Assembly: GCF_016428915.1 (NCBI RefSeq)
Contig: NZ_JAELTP010000030.1
Coordinates: 1 to 54,217 of the forward strand
Length of the DNA: 54,217 nt
Direction of reading: 5' to 3'
DNA from: Pandoraea sp. ASV26
GTDB lineage: Bacteria; Pseudomonadota; Gammaproteobacteria; Burkholderiales; Burkholderiaceae
Below are positions 1 to 8,943 of this stretch, in pieces. Below the pieces are notes generated by a model that did no database searches, was not told where the DNA came from, and was given only the letters and a program-made list of their open reading frames with translations. Every line of letters starts with the position of its first letter. Position 1 is the stretch's first letter. The position numbers and the translations under genes were made by a program.

Positions 1-224
1 GGGCGCAGATTGTGCCCCATGGTTGCCCGATCCATCACCAGTGCCTCGGCCAGTTCCGCGATGGTCGACGGCCCGCGCGACGCCAGCAAGTTGAGAATCG
101 CGTACTGTGTGCCGCGCAAGCCCGTCTCTGCGAGACACGCGTCGTAGAAGCGCGTCACATGTCGTGCCGCTTTGCGCAGTGCCGTGTTGTTGCAGATACC
201 CGGTTGTGGCTTCGGTTCGTTCAT
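1..224 (-). CDS. MarR family transcriptional regulator, C-terminus cut by window edge
   Basis: The first 74 codons of a gene running off the left edge. The start ATG is at 224 on the minus strand. The visible protein begins MNEPKPQPGICNN and holds the N-terminal dimerisation helix followed by the winged-helix start (TQYAILNLLASRGPSTIAELA, then the recognition helix around MDRATMGHNLRP). This pattern, with the wording 'QYAILNLL...G..TIAELAE.L.MDR.T..HNL.P', is typical of MarR proteins, which repress a nearby operon and release DNA on binding a small aromatic or phenolic ligand. A 12-bp perfect palindrome lies about 40 bp upstream of the start and may be its own operator. Ligand and target are unknown. 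Confidence 0.8.
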   Translation of the reverse strand, partial: MNEPKPQPGICNNTALRKAARHVTRFYDACLAETGLRGTQYAILNLLASRGPSTIAELAEALVMDRATMGHNLR

Positions 225-261
225 GCCAGTGCTCGTTATTGCGACGATGTCAGGATTATGT

Positions 262-273
262 GGGCATATGCCC
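262..273. promoter_or_regulatory. Candidate MarR operator palindrome
   Basis: GGGCATATGCCC is a perfect 12-bp palindrome in an otherwise AT-rich stretch, 37 bp before the start codon of the MarR-type gene and upstream of nothing else on that side. Position and symmetry fit an autoregulatory operator; binding is inference. Confidence 0.4.
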
Positions 274-348
274 TTATTTGTCAAAGGCGAAAAAAATTGA
301 GCTTCCCGTTATGAGAGATTGGCGGGGTGAGGGTCGGCAGGTTTTACC

Positions 349-1074
349 TTACGGGGCGACCGCCGCCCCCGAAATACCATGTCGACGCAGGGCCTCGGCA
401 ACGAAGCCGGACGTCTTCATCTCTTCGACGAACGCTGCCAGAAACGCATCGGCATGCGCGCCGCGTCCGATCGCCAGCCCCATCGCCTGACGAATCACCA
501 TGAAGCGCTCGCCCAGCAGCCGGTAGCCCGCCGTGCCGGCGATATCGGCCTCGAGCTGCTGCTTTACGCCTGCCGCGACCTCGTACCCGCCTTCGAGGAA
601 CGTTTTCACGACGCTCGGCGACGTAGGCGCGCGCACGATCTCGGCGTGCTGCAATTCTCGCGTGAGGAAGAGGTCGTACGCGCTGCCTTTGCCGACCACG
701 ACTCGGGTTCCCGTCTGGTCGACATCCGCGTTGGTTTTCACCGCAGAGGCTTCCGGTACGAGGTAATAGCCTTCGATCAGCACGTACGGTGGCGTGAAGG
801 TAATCGTCGCCGCGCGTCGCGGGTCGATGGCGAAGAAGCCGACATCGGCGTCACCGGCGGACACGACATCGACGGATTTCCCCGCCGCATCGACCGCGAT
901 CAGTTCGAGCGGCACGCCGAGTCGCTGCGCCAGTGCCGTCGCCAGATCCACCGAGATGCCGCAGGGCTTGGACTGCGAGTCGAGCCCCGCGAGGATGGGG
1001 TTGCCCAGATTGATGCAAGCGCGCAGCACGCCGGTCGGCGCGAAGGCTGCAACGAGAGAAGCGTCGAGTGTCAT
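349..1074 (-). CDS. Solute-binding protein of the SBP_bac_3 (amino-acid type) family, no signal peptide
   Basis: 241 residues, begins MTLDASLVAAFAPTGVLRACINLGNPILA. The two-lobe binding fold of polar amino-acid ABC receptors is recognisable: GISVDLATALAQRLGVPLELIAVDAAGK near the start, then DADVGFFAIDPRRAATITFTPPY, the hallmark segment that follows the hinge, and the second-lobe entry around GKGSAYDLFL. Family members bind amino acids or small organic acids in the periplasm and deliver them to a permease. Here no signal peptide, permease or ATPase gene is visible, so it may act in the cytoplasm, or the true start has been lost, or it may be a solitary receptor. It lies 28 bp downstream of the decayed esterase gene on the same strand. 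Substrate unknown. Confidence 0.75.
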   Translation of the reverse strand: MTLDASLVAAFAPTGVLRACINLGNPILAGLDSQSKPCGISVDLATALAQRLGVPLELIAVDAAGKSVDVVSAGDADVGFFAIDPRRAATITFTPPYVLIEGYYLVPEASAVKTNADVDQTGTRVVVGKGSAYDLFLTRELQHAEIVRAPTSPSVVKTFLEGGYEVAAGVKQQLEADIAGTAGYRLLGERFMVIRQAMGLAIGRGAHADAFLAAFVEEMKTSGFVAEALRRHGISGAAVAP

Positions 1075-1102
1075 GGCAGTAAGGATCCGTTGTGTTCTGA
1101 GC

Positions 1103-1454
1103 TCACGCGATCATCTGACGATCACGCAACCAGGCTTCATAAAAGGTCGGCCATTCGGCCGTTGGCGTGCCCGGGCGTCCCATGCCGAACCCATGGCCGC
1201 CGCTCGCGAGCGTATGACGCTCGACCGGCACGCCCACGCGCTCGCAAGCCCGCTGCATGATGCGCGTGTTCTCGGGGTTCGAGATGGGGTCGTCGTCTGC
1301 TCGGGCCACCGCCGCCCGGCGGCACGTCAGGCCACAAGGGCAGACGCGACGCGGGCTCAACCCCGCCAGTCGGTGCGGCGCGTAATGATGGCGCCGATCC
1401 CGCCATCAGGGCCATGCCCGTTGCCACGAGCAGGGTGCGTCGATTCATCGTCAT
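1103..1454 (-). pseudogene. Alpha/beta-hydrolase (esterase, acetylxylan-esterase-like) remnant with central deletion
   Basis: The 5' part (start ATG at 1454) encodes a Tat/Sec-like leader, MNRRTLLVATGMALMAGSA, then LPLWPDVPPGGGGP, the usual opening of secreted dienelactone-hydrolase-like esterases. The 3' part, in another frame (readable from about 1300 down to 1103), encodes ADDDPISNPENTRIMQRACE and then the catalytic-histidine region HTLASGGHGFGMGRPGTP and an ordinary C-terminus ending in RDRQMIA. The roughly 200 residues that should lie between (including the GxSxG nucleophile elbow) are absent and the frame changes at the junction near 1300-1340. This is a deletion pseudogene rather than two genes. 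The conserved ends suggest a fairly recent loss. Confidence 0.75.
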
Positions 1455-1739
1455 ACGGGCCTTGCCTTGGCAAACGCGCGAGATGCGCAATGAGGGAAAT
1501 GCTGCCCGAGGCAAATTATGACCGTATCCGGCAAAAATCCGGCGAAAGTTCACGATGCATTGCGGTACCCAGATGTCTCGACAAATGACAGCGTAACGGG
1601 CGATCGGGCTTCGTCGTTCGCGCAAAGCGTGCCGGCAGGACTCAGTCGTCAGGCTTCAATGTGAAGCAAGCGCGGATACCGCGCGCTGCCGCACAAGCCG
1701 ATGACCGACATCTGCCGGGAGCGAGGGAAACGCGTGGTC

Positions 1740-2352
1740 AAGCCGGCCGTAATAGTCCGTGGCGGATTACCAGTCCCCCAGGCGTTCGGCGTCGATGTGG
1801 CATGCCATCGTCACGACGGCAGCGCCAGGGGTTCACTTGCGCTTTTCGATGCAAGCCGAGAAAGACGCCTCCACGCTGCGCGACGACAAGGCGGATATCG
1901 AGGTTGGCGTGCTGGGCAACAGCGGCCCGGAGATTCGTTTGCAGACGCTGCTAAGAGACCGTTTTGTCGGCGTGGTCGCGATGTCGCACCCGCTCGCCGT
2001 CCATGAAAAGGTCAGTATCGAGGCTTACGCGCAATATCCACACGTGAGCGTATCGCGTCGTGGCCTTCGCGAAGGCCCGATCGATGCCGCGTTGCACGCG
2101 AAGGGCGTCAAACGTCGTGTTGCCATGACGGTATCGAGCTTTCCGGTGGCGCTTGCGGCGGCACGACGCGGTGGCATCGTCGCAAACGTGCCGTTTCGTC
2201 AGACGGCCTCGGACCGCGTCGGCATGCACACCTTCGAGTTGCCGGTGCCGCTGGCGCCGGTGGTGGTCTCGATGATGTGGCATCCGAAGGTCGACAACGA
2301 TCCCGTACATCGATGGCTACGGGATTGCCTGCTTCGCACCTGCGCCGATTAG
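1740..2352 (+). pseudogene. LysR-type regulator remnant: effector domain only, frameshifted, no DNA-binding domain
   Basis: From 1759 one frame reads through to 2352 and matches the effector-binding domain of LysR regulators: APGVHLRFSMQAEKDAS, DKADIEVGVLGNSGPEIR, LLRDRFVGVVAMSHPLA, and the ending SMMWHPKVDNDPVHRWLRD. It resembles the intact LysR protein encoded at 7044-7991 nearly segment by segment (for example RFLPKAEKTAAPLRDGRTDLEIGVLG and SLMWHPRMEADPAHRWLR there). The residues just before this (VIVRGGLPVPQAFGVD, about 1750-1800) continue the same alignment but in the neighbouring frame, so there is a frameshift near 1800. The N-terminal helix-turn-helix is missing altogether. It cannot act as a normal regulator. 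Confidence 0.75.
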
Positions 2353-2445
2353 TCGGTGTCGATTATCCGGTGTCGATGACGATACCCACGAACGGGCAAA
2401 CTCAGCCTCAGCAGGTACACCCGTTCCGACTTGCGGCGACAGGCG

Positions 2446-3210
2446 TTAGCTCACCGACTCGATCGTGATCTCGGCGTGCTTGCGGAATTCTGCGAGCGCG
2501 TCATCGTCGGGGTGCGCCTCGGTGACGAGTGTCCAGGCGCGCTCCAGCGGTGTCCAGTGTTGCTGGCTCGCGCGGTCGAGCTTGTTGGCGGTGACCAGCA
2601 CATACACGCTGGCCGACTGACGGATGATGCACTCCTTGAGCCACGCCTGTTCGGCGGAGGCTTCGCACAGACCGCGTCCGGCCACCACGCCGTCGGCACC
2701 CAAAAAGGCCTTGTCGACGGACACCCGGGAGAGCGCCAGTTGCGCCAGCGGCCCGAGCACACTCATGCTCGACGGCCGCACATCCCCGCCGATGAGCGTC
2801 ACCGGAACCTTGTTGGCGGCAAGCGTCCCTACGGCGAGCAGGTTGTTCGTCACGACTCGCACACCCTCGCGCCCGGCAAGAAAGCGCGCCATGGCTTCGG
2901 TCGTGGTGCCGCCGTCCAGAAAGATCGTGTCGCCGTCGTCGACGTGTGCCACGGCAGCGCGCGCGATGGCGTCCTTCTGCTCTCGGAAGCTCTCGCGGCG
3001 CAACTCCAGCGATTCCTCGGGTTCATGCATGCGCACGGGCGCGGCGGCGCCGCCGTACGTGCGCACGATACGGCGCTCGTCGGCCAGCGCGCGCAGATCG
3101 CGACGCACGGTGGCTTCCGACATGCCGAAATGCGCGCACAGCGCGGCAACATCGGTCATGCCCGACAGGACGGCTTTGAAAATCGCCTCGCGGCGGTTTG
3201 CAACTTTCAT
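2446..3210 (-). CDS. DeoR/GlpR family transcriptional repressor
   Basis: 254 residues from the ATG at 3210 (MKVANRREAIFKAVLSG). The N-terminal DeoR helix-turn-helix is clear: DVAALCAHFGMSEATVRRDLRALADERRIVRTYGG, residues about 20-55. The C-terminal sugar-phosphate sensor fold has GDTIFLDGGTTTEAMARFL, RVVTNNLLAV, LIGGDVRPSSMSVLGPLA and KAFLGADGV, the ligand-site series of DeoRC domains. A longer reading frame to 3345 exists, but family alignment begins at MKVANRRE. It diverges from the permease-kinase-dehydrogenase operon at 3558-6974 and probably represses it until a phosphorylated acid sugar intermediate appears. Candidate operators lie in the 347-bp gap between them. Confidence 0.9.
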   Translation of the reverse strand: MKVANRREAIFKAVLSGMTDVAALCAHFGMSEATVRRDLRALADERRIVRTYGGAAAPVRMHEPEESLELRRESFREQKDAIARAAVAHVDDGDTIFLDGGTTTEAMARFLAGREGVRVVTNNLLAVGTLAANKVPVTLIGGDVRPSSMSVLGPLAQLALSRVSVDKAFLGADGVVAGRGLCEASAEQAWLKECIIRQSASVYVLVTANKLDRASQQHWTPLERAWTLVTEAHPDDDALAEFRKHAEITIESVS

Positions 3211-3366
3211 GGATGGATCGAAGCTGAGCAGAACGAATCGTGGCGTTTCGCGGGCGGACAGCGTGTTCGCCGCGCGGCGCGCATAGTGTAGCTTGCTGTG
3301 TACGGAAATCGCTTGATAAGCCGTCACGACGCCGCTCGGCGGCACCGTGATCGTGGGGTGTCATCA

Positions 3367-3389
3367 AAAATGATCGATTCAATCATTTT
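3367..3389. promoter_or_regulatory. Candidate operator 1 (inverted repeat) in DeoR/permease intergenic region
   Basis: AAAATGA, nine bases, TCATTTT: a perfect 7-bp inverted repeat in the gap between the divergent DeoR gene and the permease operon. Its core AATGATCGATT recurs exactly at 3516-3526, just upstream of the permease start. The repeat of the same core close to both promoters suggests binding by the neighbouring repressor; this is inference. Confidence 0.45.
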
Positions 3390-3506
3390 GGATGGAAATC
3401 GAAGCCGCTGAGGGGCGAATTTGACCGATTTCTGCCAAGGACAAACCCTTAGTCACAAAGTTTGCACATTTTTCTGGCAGCGATTAGACTTCCGTCTGCT
3501 CAAAAC

Positions 3507-3534
3507 GATCAAAATAATGATCGATTGATCAAAA
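3507..3534. promoter_or_regulatory. Candidate operator 2 (direct GATCAAAA repeats and shared core)
   Basis: GATCAAAA occurs at 3507-3514 and again at 3527-3534, twenty bases apart (two helical turns), flanking the core AATGATCGATT (3516-3526) that also occurs in operator 1. It ends 23 bp before the permease start codon, so a bound repressor would block transcription. Confidence 0.45.
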
Positions 3535-3557
3535 TCTATACCAGTCGGGAGACAACA

Positions 3558-4547
3558 ATGGCTCAAATTCGTATCAAGCGTGCAATCGAGCGCGTGCCGG
3601 GCGGGATGATGATCGTTCCCCTGCTGATCGGTTCGTTGATTGCGACGTTCATGCCGGGTATGCCGAAGTTCTTCGGCTCGTTTACCAATGCGCTGTTCAC
3701 GGGCGCGCTGCCGATTCTTGCGGTGTTCTACGTCTGCATGGGCGCGAGCATCGACGTCAAGGCAACCCCGTACCTGATCAAGAAGGGCGGTGCGTTGTTC
3801 GGCGCCAAGGTGGGCGCGGCCATTGTCGTCGGCGTTGTGCTGGGTCACTTCCTGGGCGAAGCGCCGGTCACGTCGGGCATGTTCGCCGGCATTTCCACGC
3901 TGGCGGTCGTGGCAGCGATGAACGACACCAACGGCGGCCTGTACATGGCGCTCATGGGGCAGTACGGTCGCTCGGAAGACGTGGGCGCCTACACGATCAT
4001 GTCGCTGGAGTCGGGCCCGTTCCTGACGATGGTCACGTTGGGTGTCGCGGGTCTGTCCGCCTTCCCGTGGCCGACGCTGGTCGGCAGCATTCTGCCGCTG
4101 GCCGTGGGCATGCTGCTGGGCAATCTCGACCGTGAGATGCGCGACTTTCTGGGCCGCGCCGTGCCGGTGATGATTCCGTTCTTCGCGCTGGCGCTGGGCG
4201 CGGGGCTCGATCTGCACAAGGTGTGGCAGGCTGGGCTGCTGGGCATTCTGCTCGGTTTCGCCGTTGTCGTCGTGACCGGCATTCCGCTGTACCTCGTCGA
4301 CCGTCTCACGGGAGGCACGGGCGTGGCCGGTACGGCGGCCGCCAACACGGCGGGTAATGCCGCCGCGGTGCCTGCGCTCATTGCGGCTGCGAACCCGGTG
4401 TACGAAGAGGCGGCCAAGAGCGCGACGTTGCTCGTTGCCGCCTGCGTGGTGGTGACTGCCATCGTCTCGCCGATCCTGACGGCGGCTGTCGCCAAGCGTG
4501 CGATGGCACGCGGGGCAGGGGCGGCGGCCAAGGGGGCGGCGCAGTGA
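3558..4547 (+). CDS. kdgT: KdgT-family acid-sugar permease (2-keto-3-deoxygluconate permease family)
   Basis: 329 residues, strongly hydrophobic, about ten membrane segments. Diagnostic KdgT stretches are visible: [20 protein letters not shown] at the N-terminus, [19 protein letters not shown], the conserved [19 protein letters not shown] in the middle (residues about 118-140), and [20 protein letters not shown] near residue 270. The family imports 2-keto-3-deoxygluconate by proton symport. Here the next genes encode a DUF1537 kinase and a PdxA2 dehydrogenase, so the substrate is more likely a four-carbon acid such as D-threonate or D-erythronate. The start ATG at 3558 follows GGGAGA at a good distance. 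The stop overlaps the next gene's GTG start by four bases, indicating translational coupling. Confidence 0.9.
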   Translation: MAQIRIKRAIERVPGGMMIVPLLIGSLIATFMPGMPKFFGSFTNALFTGALPILAVFYVCMGASIDVKATPYLIKKGGALFGAKVGAAIVVGVVLGHFLGEAPVTSGMFAGISTLAVVAAMNDTNGGLYMALMGQYGRSEDVGAYTIMSLESGPFLTMVTLGVAGLSAFPWPTLVGSILPLAVGMLLGNLDREMRDFLGRAVPVMIPFFALALGAGLDLHKVWQAGLLGILLGFAVVVVTGIPLYLVDRLTGGTGVAGTAAANTAGNAAAVPALIAAANPVYEEAAKSATLLVAACVVVTAIVSPILTAAVAKRAMARGAGAAAKGAAQ

Positions 4548-5836
4548 GCATTCTGATTGTCGCCGACGACCTGTCTGGCGCCGCCGACTGCGCGATCGGC
4601 TTTACCAATGCCGGCCGTCGCAGCGTCGTGTCGCTCGACGTCGACGGCTTCAACGCGGCAGCGCAAGTGGTGGCGATCGACACGGACACGCGTCGTCTCT
4701 CCCCCGCCGAGGCAGCCGCGCGTGCGGTTGCGGCATGGCAGCGGCTTGCCGCACCGGGCCGTCGTCTGTACAAGAAAATCGACTCGACGTTGCGCGGTAA
4801 CTGGGTGGCGGAAGTCGCGGCGTTGCAGCCGCTTGCGGGACTCGCTATCGTTGCGCCCGCATTCCCTGCCACGGGACGCATCGTGCAGAACGGAGAAGTC
4901 TTCGTGCGCGGCGTGCCGCTCGCCGAGACCGACACGTGGCGCCTGGAAAATGACGGTCAGGAGGCGCGTCTCGCGCCCATGCTGGCGGCTGCCGGCATGA
5001 CGACGCAGACGGTGCCGGTCGATGTACTGCGCGGCGATGTCGCCACGGTCCATGCGGCACTGAACGATGTCATCGCGCAAGCGCGCGCCAATGGCGTGAC
5101 GGCGTTGATCGTCGATGCGAAGACGGATGACGATCTCGCCATGCTCGCACGCGCGAGCGTCGCGCTCACCGACACCTTCTGGGTCGGCTCGGGCGGGCTC
5201 GCGCGCGAACTGGCCGAACTGCCCGCATTGTTTGCGTCGCCGGAACATTCGGACGACGGGCAGCACAATATGCGCGACATGCACGACATGCGCGCGACGA
5301 CGGACGACCTCGCGAACGGCCGCGTGCTGACGCTGGTTGGCAGTCTGTCCGCTGTGTCGCAGCAGCAATGTGCGCGCCTTTGCGAAGACAACGCCGTGAT
5401 TGAATGGATTGTGCCGCCTGCCGTGCTGCGTGCCGGTGAGGCGCATGCCGATCGCGCTGTGTGGCGCGAGCGCATTGGCGAGGCCATCGACGCGGGTACC
5501 GACTTGCTGGTGCGAATCGGCCGCGACGACGCGTTCGATCCCGCCGAGGGCGCGCAATTGTCGGCCGCATTGGCCACGTTGATCGCGCCGCATTTCTCGC
5601 GACTGTCGGGTCTCATCGTGACGGGCGGCGAGACGGCGCGCGCGGTGTTGAGCGCAGCCGGTATCGGCGCGCTGGAATTGCTCTCGGAAGTCGAGCCGGG
5701 CGTTGCCGTCGGACGGCCCGCCGACGGTTCGCCGGTGCACATCGTCACCAAGGCGGGCGCCTTCGGTGGAGAAGCGGCACTGCACAGCGCCTACCGGCAT
5801 CTGCGCGCTGCGGCGAAGGTCTGCGACGCCCATTGA
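4544..5836 (+). CDS. dtnK: Four-carbon acid sugar kinase (DUF1537; D-threonate/D-erythronate kinase type)
   Basis: 430 residues, starts with GTG at 4544 inside the kdgT stop (GTGA overlap). The N-terminal DUF1537 domain has the acid-sugar site [18 protein letters not shown] and, after it, [10 protein letters not shown] and [13 protein letters not shown], all signature segments. The C-terminal nucleotide-binding domain has the glycine-rich [15 protein letters not shown] and the ending [11 protein letters not shown]. Enzymes of this family phosphorylate the 4-hydroxyl of threonate or erythronate with ATP; a PdxA2 dehydrogenase encoded next then acts on the product. A His/Met/Asp-rich linker ([20 protein letters not shown], about residues 235-255) joins the two domains and is probably flexible. 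The exact stereoisomer used cannot be told from sequence. Confidence 0.88.
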   Translation: MSILIVADDLSGAADCAIGFTNAGRRSVVSLDVDGFNAAAQVVAIDTDTRRLSPAEAAARAVAAWQRLAAPGRRLYKKIDSTLRGNWVAEVAALQPLAGLAIVAPAFPATGRIVQNGEVFVRGVPLAETDTWRLENDGQEARLAPMLAAAGMTTQTVPVDVLRGDVATVHAALNDVIAQARANGVTALIVDAKTDDDLAMLARASVALTDTFWVGSGGLARELAELPALFASPEHSDDGQHNMRDMHDMRATTDDLANGRVLTLVGSLSAVSQQQCARLCEDNAVIEWIVPPAVLRAGEAHADRAVWRERIGEAIDAGTDLLVRIGRDDAFDPAEGAQLSAALATLIAPHFSRLSGLIVTGGETARAVLSAAGIGALELLSEVEPGVAVGRPADGSPVHIVTKAGAFGGEAALHSAYRHLRAAAKVCDAH

Positions 5837-5972
5837 GGCGGCGCGAGCGGGTAGCTGGGCAGCAGCACATCAGGCTAGCAGGACAACAGGACATCGACCC
5901 GGAACAGGCAACAAGCAACATGCAACACGTTCCGGGCATCCCCCCAACGAAACGGATATCAACGCAAACGCC

Positions 5973-6974
5973 ATGAATCAATATCTCCCTGTCATTGGCA
6001 TCACCATGGGTGATGCGGCGGGCGTCGGCCCGGAAATCATCGTCAAGAGTCTGGCGCACGACAGCGTTTATCAGCAGTGCCGTCCGGTGGTGATCGGCGA
6101 CGCGCGACGTCTGGAGCAGGCCATCGCCATCGTCAAGAAGCCGCTGAGCGTGCTACGCATCCAGACGGTCGCGCAAGCGACGTTCACGCCGGGCGTGATC
6201 GAGTGCATCGACCTCGACCTGATTCCGGAAGACCTGCCGTTCGGCCAACTGTCGGCCATCGCGGGCGATGCGGCGTATCAGTACATTGCGCACGCCGCGA
6301 AGCTTGCCGAAGCCGGTGAGATCGACGCGATCTGCACGGCGCCGCTGAACAAGGAAGCGCTGCACGCCGGCGGTCACAAGTTCCCGGGGCATACCGAGAT
6401 GCTGGCGCACCTGACCGGTGTCGACGAAGTGTCGATGATGCTCGTCGCGCCGCAACTGCGCGTGATTCACGTCACGACCCACATCGGCATCATTGACGCG
6501 ATTCGCAAGATCGAGCCGGGTCTGGTGCAGCGTACGATCGAGCGCGGCCATGCCACGCTGGTCAAGGCGGGCATCGCCAATCCGCGCATTGCCGTGTGCG
6601 GCATCAACCCGCACGCCGGCGAGAACGGCCTGTTCGGTTACGGCGAAGAGGAAGAGAAGATCGTGCCGGCGGTGCAACGTCTGCGCGAGCGCGGCTGGGA
6701 CATCGAAGGCCCGCTGCCGGCCGACACGCTGTTCTTCCGCGCCGGGCGCGGCGACTTCGATCTCGTGGTCGCCATGTACCACGATCAGGGGCACGGCCCG
6801 GTGAAGGTGTTGGGCCTCGAAGCCGGCGTGAACGTCACCGTGGGCCTGCAAGTGGTGCGCACGTCGGTCGATCACGGCACGGCGTTCGACATTGCGGGCA
6901 AGGGGATTGCCGACGAAGGCAGTCTGCTCGAAGCGCTGCGTCAAGGCGCGGAACTGGCCACGCGACGCGCGTAA
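5973..6974 (+). CDS. pdxA2: PdxA2: 4-phospho-threonate/erythronate 3-dehydrogenase
   Basis: 333 residues from ATG 5973 (MNQYLPVIGITMGDAAGVGPEI). PdxA-family landmarks are intact: the metal-site histidines in PGHTEMLAHLTG, HVTTHIGIIDAI and MYHDQGHGPVKVLG, the substrate-site INPHAGENGLFG, and the ending TSVDHGTAFDIAGKG. True PdxA makes pyridoxine precursors. PdxA2 members sitting beside a DUF1537 kinase instead oxidise 4-phospho-threonate or erythronate with NAD; the 3-keto product loses CO2 to give dihydroxyacetone phosphate. The context (kinase and permease in the same run) decides for PdxA2. A 136-bp spacer with no clear ribosome site separates it from the kinase. A GC-rich hairpin follows the stop. 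Confidence 0.88.
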   Translation: MNQYLPVIGITMGDAAGVGPEIIVKSLAHDSVYQQCRPVVIGDARRLEQAIAIVKKPLSVLRIQTVAQATFTPGVIECIDLDLIPEDLPFGQLSAIAGDAAYQYIAHAAKLAEAGEIDAICTAPLNKEALHAGGHKFPGHTEMLAHLTGVDEVSMMLVAPQLRVIHVTTHIGIIDAIRKIEPGLVQRTIERGHATLVKAGIANPRIAVCGINPHAGENGLFGYGEEEEKIVPAVQRLRERGWDIEGPLPADTLFFRAGRGDFDLVVAMYHDQGHGPVKVLGLEAGVNVTVGLQVVRTSVDHGTAFDIAGKGIADEGSLLEALRQGAELATRRA

Positions 6975-6983
6975 GCCTTGCAG

Positions 6984-7019
6984 GACGGCGACGTCGCGCA
7001 ATTCGCGCAAGTCGCCGTC
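6984..7019. terminator. Hairpin between convergent pdxA2 and LysR genes
   Basis: GACGGCGAC (6984-6992) pairs with GTCGCCGTC (7011-7019), and inside it CGCG pairs with CGCG around CAATT. It sits between the two stop codons. There is no T-run, so it may only weakly terminate. Confidence 0.4.
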
Positions 7020-7043
7020 AGTCGATCACTCGACGCCAAGCCT

Positions 7044-7991
7044 TCAATCGGGCGTCGCAGCGCGACACACCGACAGCACGCGTTGCCGCAGCCAGCGATG
7101 CGCGGGATCTGCTTCCATGCGCGGATGCCACATCAGCGATACCGTGATCTGTGCGGTCGGCACGGGTAACTCGAACACGTGAAATGAAGGGGATGTGCCC
7201 GAAGCCCGCTGTGCCGCGCGTTGCGTCATGAGCGACGCGGGCACCAGCGCAATCAGATCGGAAGCTTGCGCCACGGATAACGCTGCCGGAAAGCTGGGCA
7301 CGACCGCGACGATCTCCCGATGCCAACCCAATGCGGCAAGCGCCGCGTCGACCGGCCCCTCGCCGTTGCCACGGCGTGACGCCACCACATGCCCGAAGGC
7401 GACGTATCGCTCGGCGCTCGGCGCGGCCTCGGTTTGCAGCGCATGGCCGACGCGCACCGCCCCCACGAAGTGATCGCGAAACAGCGCCTGCACGCGTATC
7501 TCCGGGCCCATGTTGCTCGTCTGCCCCACCTCACCGAGCACGCCGATCTCCAGATCCGTCCGGCCGTCGCGCAACGGCGCAGCCGTCTTCTCGGCCTTGG
7601 GCAGAAAGCGCAAGCTCACGCCCGGCGCCTCTCGCGTGACGGCAGCAATCAGTGACGCGCCGAAGGCTTCCACGAAGCCGTCATTGGCGCGCAGGGTGAA
7701 TGTGCGGCGCAGCGTCGCAAAGTCGGGCGCGGATGTGGCAGGCGTGAGCAATGTGCGCGCTTCGTCGACGGCGCCCCGGCTGCGGGCGCGCAACTGCTCG
7801 GCATGCGGCGTGAGCACCATGTGACGGCCAGCCCGCACCAGCAGCGGATCGCCGGTGGCTTCGCGCAGGCGGCTCAACGTGCGGCTCATCGCCGAGGCAC
7901 TCAGGCCCAACCGACGCGACGCGCCCGCCACGCTGGCTTCCGCGAGCAAGGCATCGAGCGCGATGAGCAAATTCAGATCGGGATCGGACAT
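7044..7991 (-). CDS. LysR family transcriptional regulator
   Basis: 315 residues from the ATG at 7991 (MSDPDLNLLIALDALLAEAS). The N-terminal winged helix is typical: SVAGASRRLGLSASAMSRTLSRLREATGDPLLVR, then GRHMVLTPHAEQLR. The effector domain runs from about residue 90 to the end, with DLEIGVLGEVG, HFVGAVRVGHAL and VVPSFPAALSVAQAS. The alternative start at 8030 adds thirteen residues that do not match the family. It diverges from the SDR gene at 8160, the classic arrangement of a LysR activator or repressor with its target. It is a relative of the decayed LysR copy at 1740-2352. The inducer is unknown. Confidence 0.9.
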   Translation of the reverse strand: MSDPDLNLLIALDALLAEASVAGASRRLGLSASAMSRTLSRLREATGDPLLVRAGRHMVLTPHAEQLRARSRGAVDEARTLLTPATSAPDFATLRRTFTLRANDGFVEAFGASLIAAVTREAPGVSLRFLPKAEKTAAPLRDGRTDLEIGVLGEVGQTSNMGPEIRVQALFRDHFVGAVRVGHALQTEAAPSAERYVAFGHVVASRRGNGEGPVDAALAALGWHREIVAVVPSFPAALSVAQASDLIALVPASLMTQRAAQRASGTSPSFHVFELPVPTAQITVSLMWHPRMEADPAHRWLRQRVLSVCRAATPD

Positions 7992-8159
7992 GACGATTTC
8001 CGCTGAGGTCAGATATGGCGTTGCATGCATGGTATCAGTGCATAGGCTGCGCCTTCCGCCATGTGTCCCGCCATCCTATATTTCCTGACAGATCACGCCG
8101 CTTCGCCGTCCGGCATCTCGCCGGACATTGACGAGCGGCGCTCGACATAAGGAAACCGC

Positions 8160-8879
8160 ATGCAGATCCCATTCCCCCCTATCGCATCGCAGTCAAAAAC
8201 CGTCCTGCTGATCGGCGCATCGCGCGGTCTGGGCTTCGCGATGGTCCAGGAGTATCTCAAGCGAGGCTGGCACGTCATCGCCACGGCGCGTGAAGGATCG
8301 TCAGGCAAACTCGATTCGCTGGCAGCCACCGCGGGCGGCGCACTCGAGGTCGAAACCGTCGATATCACGATCCCGGCGCAGGTTGCCGCGTTGCGCGAGC
8401 GGCTCGCGGGTCGCCGTCTCGATCTGCTGTTCGTGAACGCCGGCGTGAAGAATGACGACCGGGAGACGATCGCCGACGTGTCCACCGACGAGTTCGTGCG
8501 CGTGATGGTGACGAATTCGCTCAGCCCAATGCGCGTGATCGAGACGTTCGAGGCGTTGGTGCCGCCCGGTGGCACACTCGGCGTGATGTCGTCAGGGCAG
8601 GGCAGCCTGACCAACAACACCAACGGCAATTACGAGGTGTATCGCGGCAGCAAGGCGGCGCTCAACATGTTCATGCGCAGCTTCGCGGCCCGACACGGCG
8701 ACGACGCGCGCACGTTGCTGCTGGTGGCGCCGGGCTGGGTGCGCACCGAGATGGGCGGGCCCGACGCGCGTCTGAGCATCGACGAGAGCATTCCCAATCT
8801 GGTCGATACCATCGCGGCCCACAGCGGCCGCGCCGGATTGCACTACGTCGACTATCTCGGTCGAACGGTGCCGTGGTGA
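8160..8879 (+). CDS. Short-chain dehydrogenase/reductase (SDR)
   Basis: 239 residues. The NAD(P)-binding glycine motif is VLLIGASRGLGFAMVQEYL (residues about 14-32), the NxG motif region is LLFVNAGVKND, the active-site serine lies in LGVMSSGQGSL and the catalytic pair is Y-x-x-x-K in YRGSKAALNMF. A C-terminal LVAPGWVRTEMGG segment shapes the cofactor site. The fold and motifs are complete, so it should be an active oxidoreductase of small carbonyl or alcohol substrates. It faces the LysR gene at 7044-7991 across a 168-bp gap and is probably its target. Substrate not recognisable. Confidence 0.9.
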   Translation: MQIPFPPIASQSKTVLLIGASRGLGFAMVQEYLKRGWHVIATAREGSSGKLDSLAATAGGALEVETVDITIPAQVAALRERLAGRRLDLLFVNAGVKNDDRETIADVSTDEFVRVMVTNSLSPMRVIETFEALVPPGGTLGVMSSGQGSLTNNTNGNYEVYRGSKAALNMFMRSFAARHGDDARTLLLVAPGWVRTEMGGPDARLSIDESIPNLVDTIAAHSGRAGLHYVDYLGRTVPW

Positions 8880-8943
8880 TGACGCTACCTTCGCACCGCT
8901 CTGCTGTCGCTCAGTTGCCGCTTAATTGCCGTTTAACTGTCGT

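Noticed and set aside
3989-5833. 614-codon minus-strand ORF opposite kdgT and the kinase
   Set aside because: No recognisable domain, Arg/Ala/Pro-rich, fully covered by well-supported plus-strand genes.
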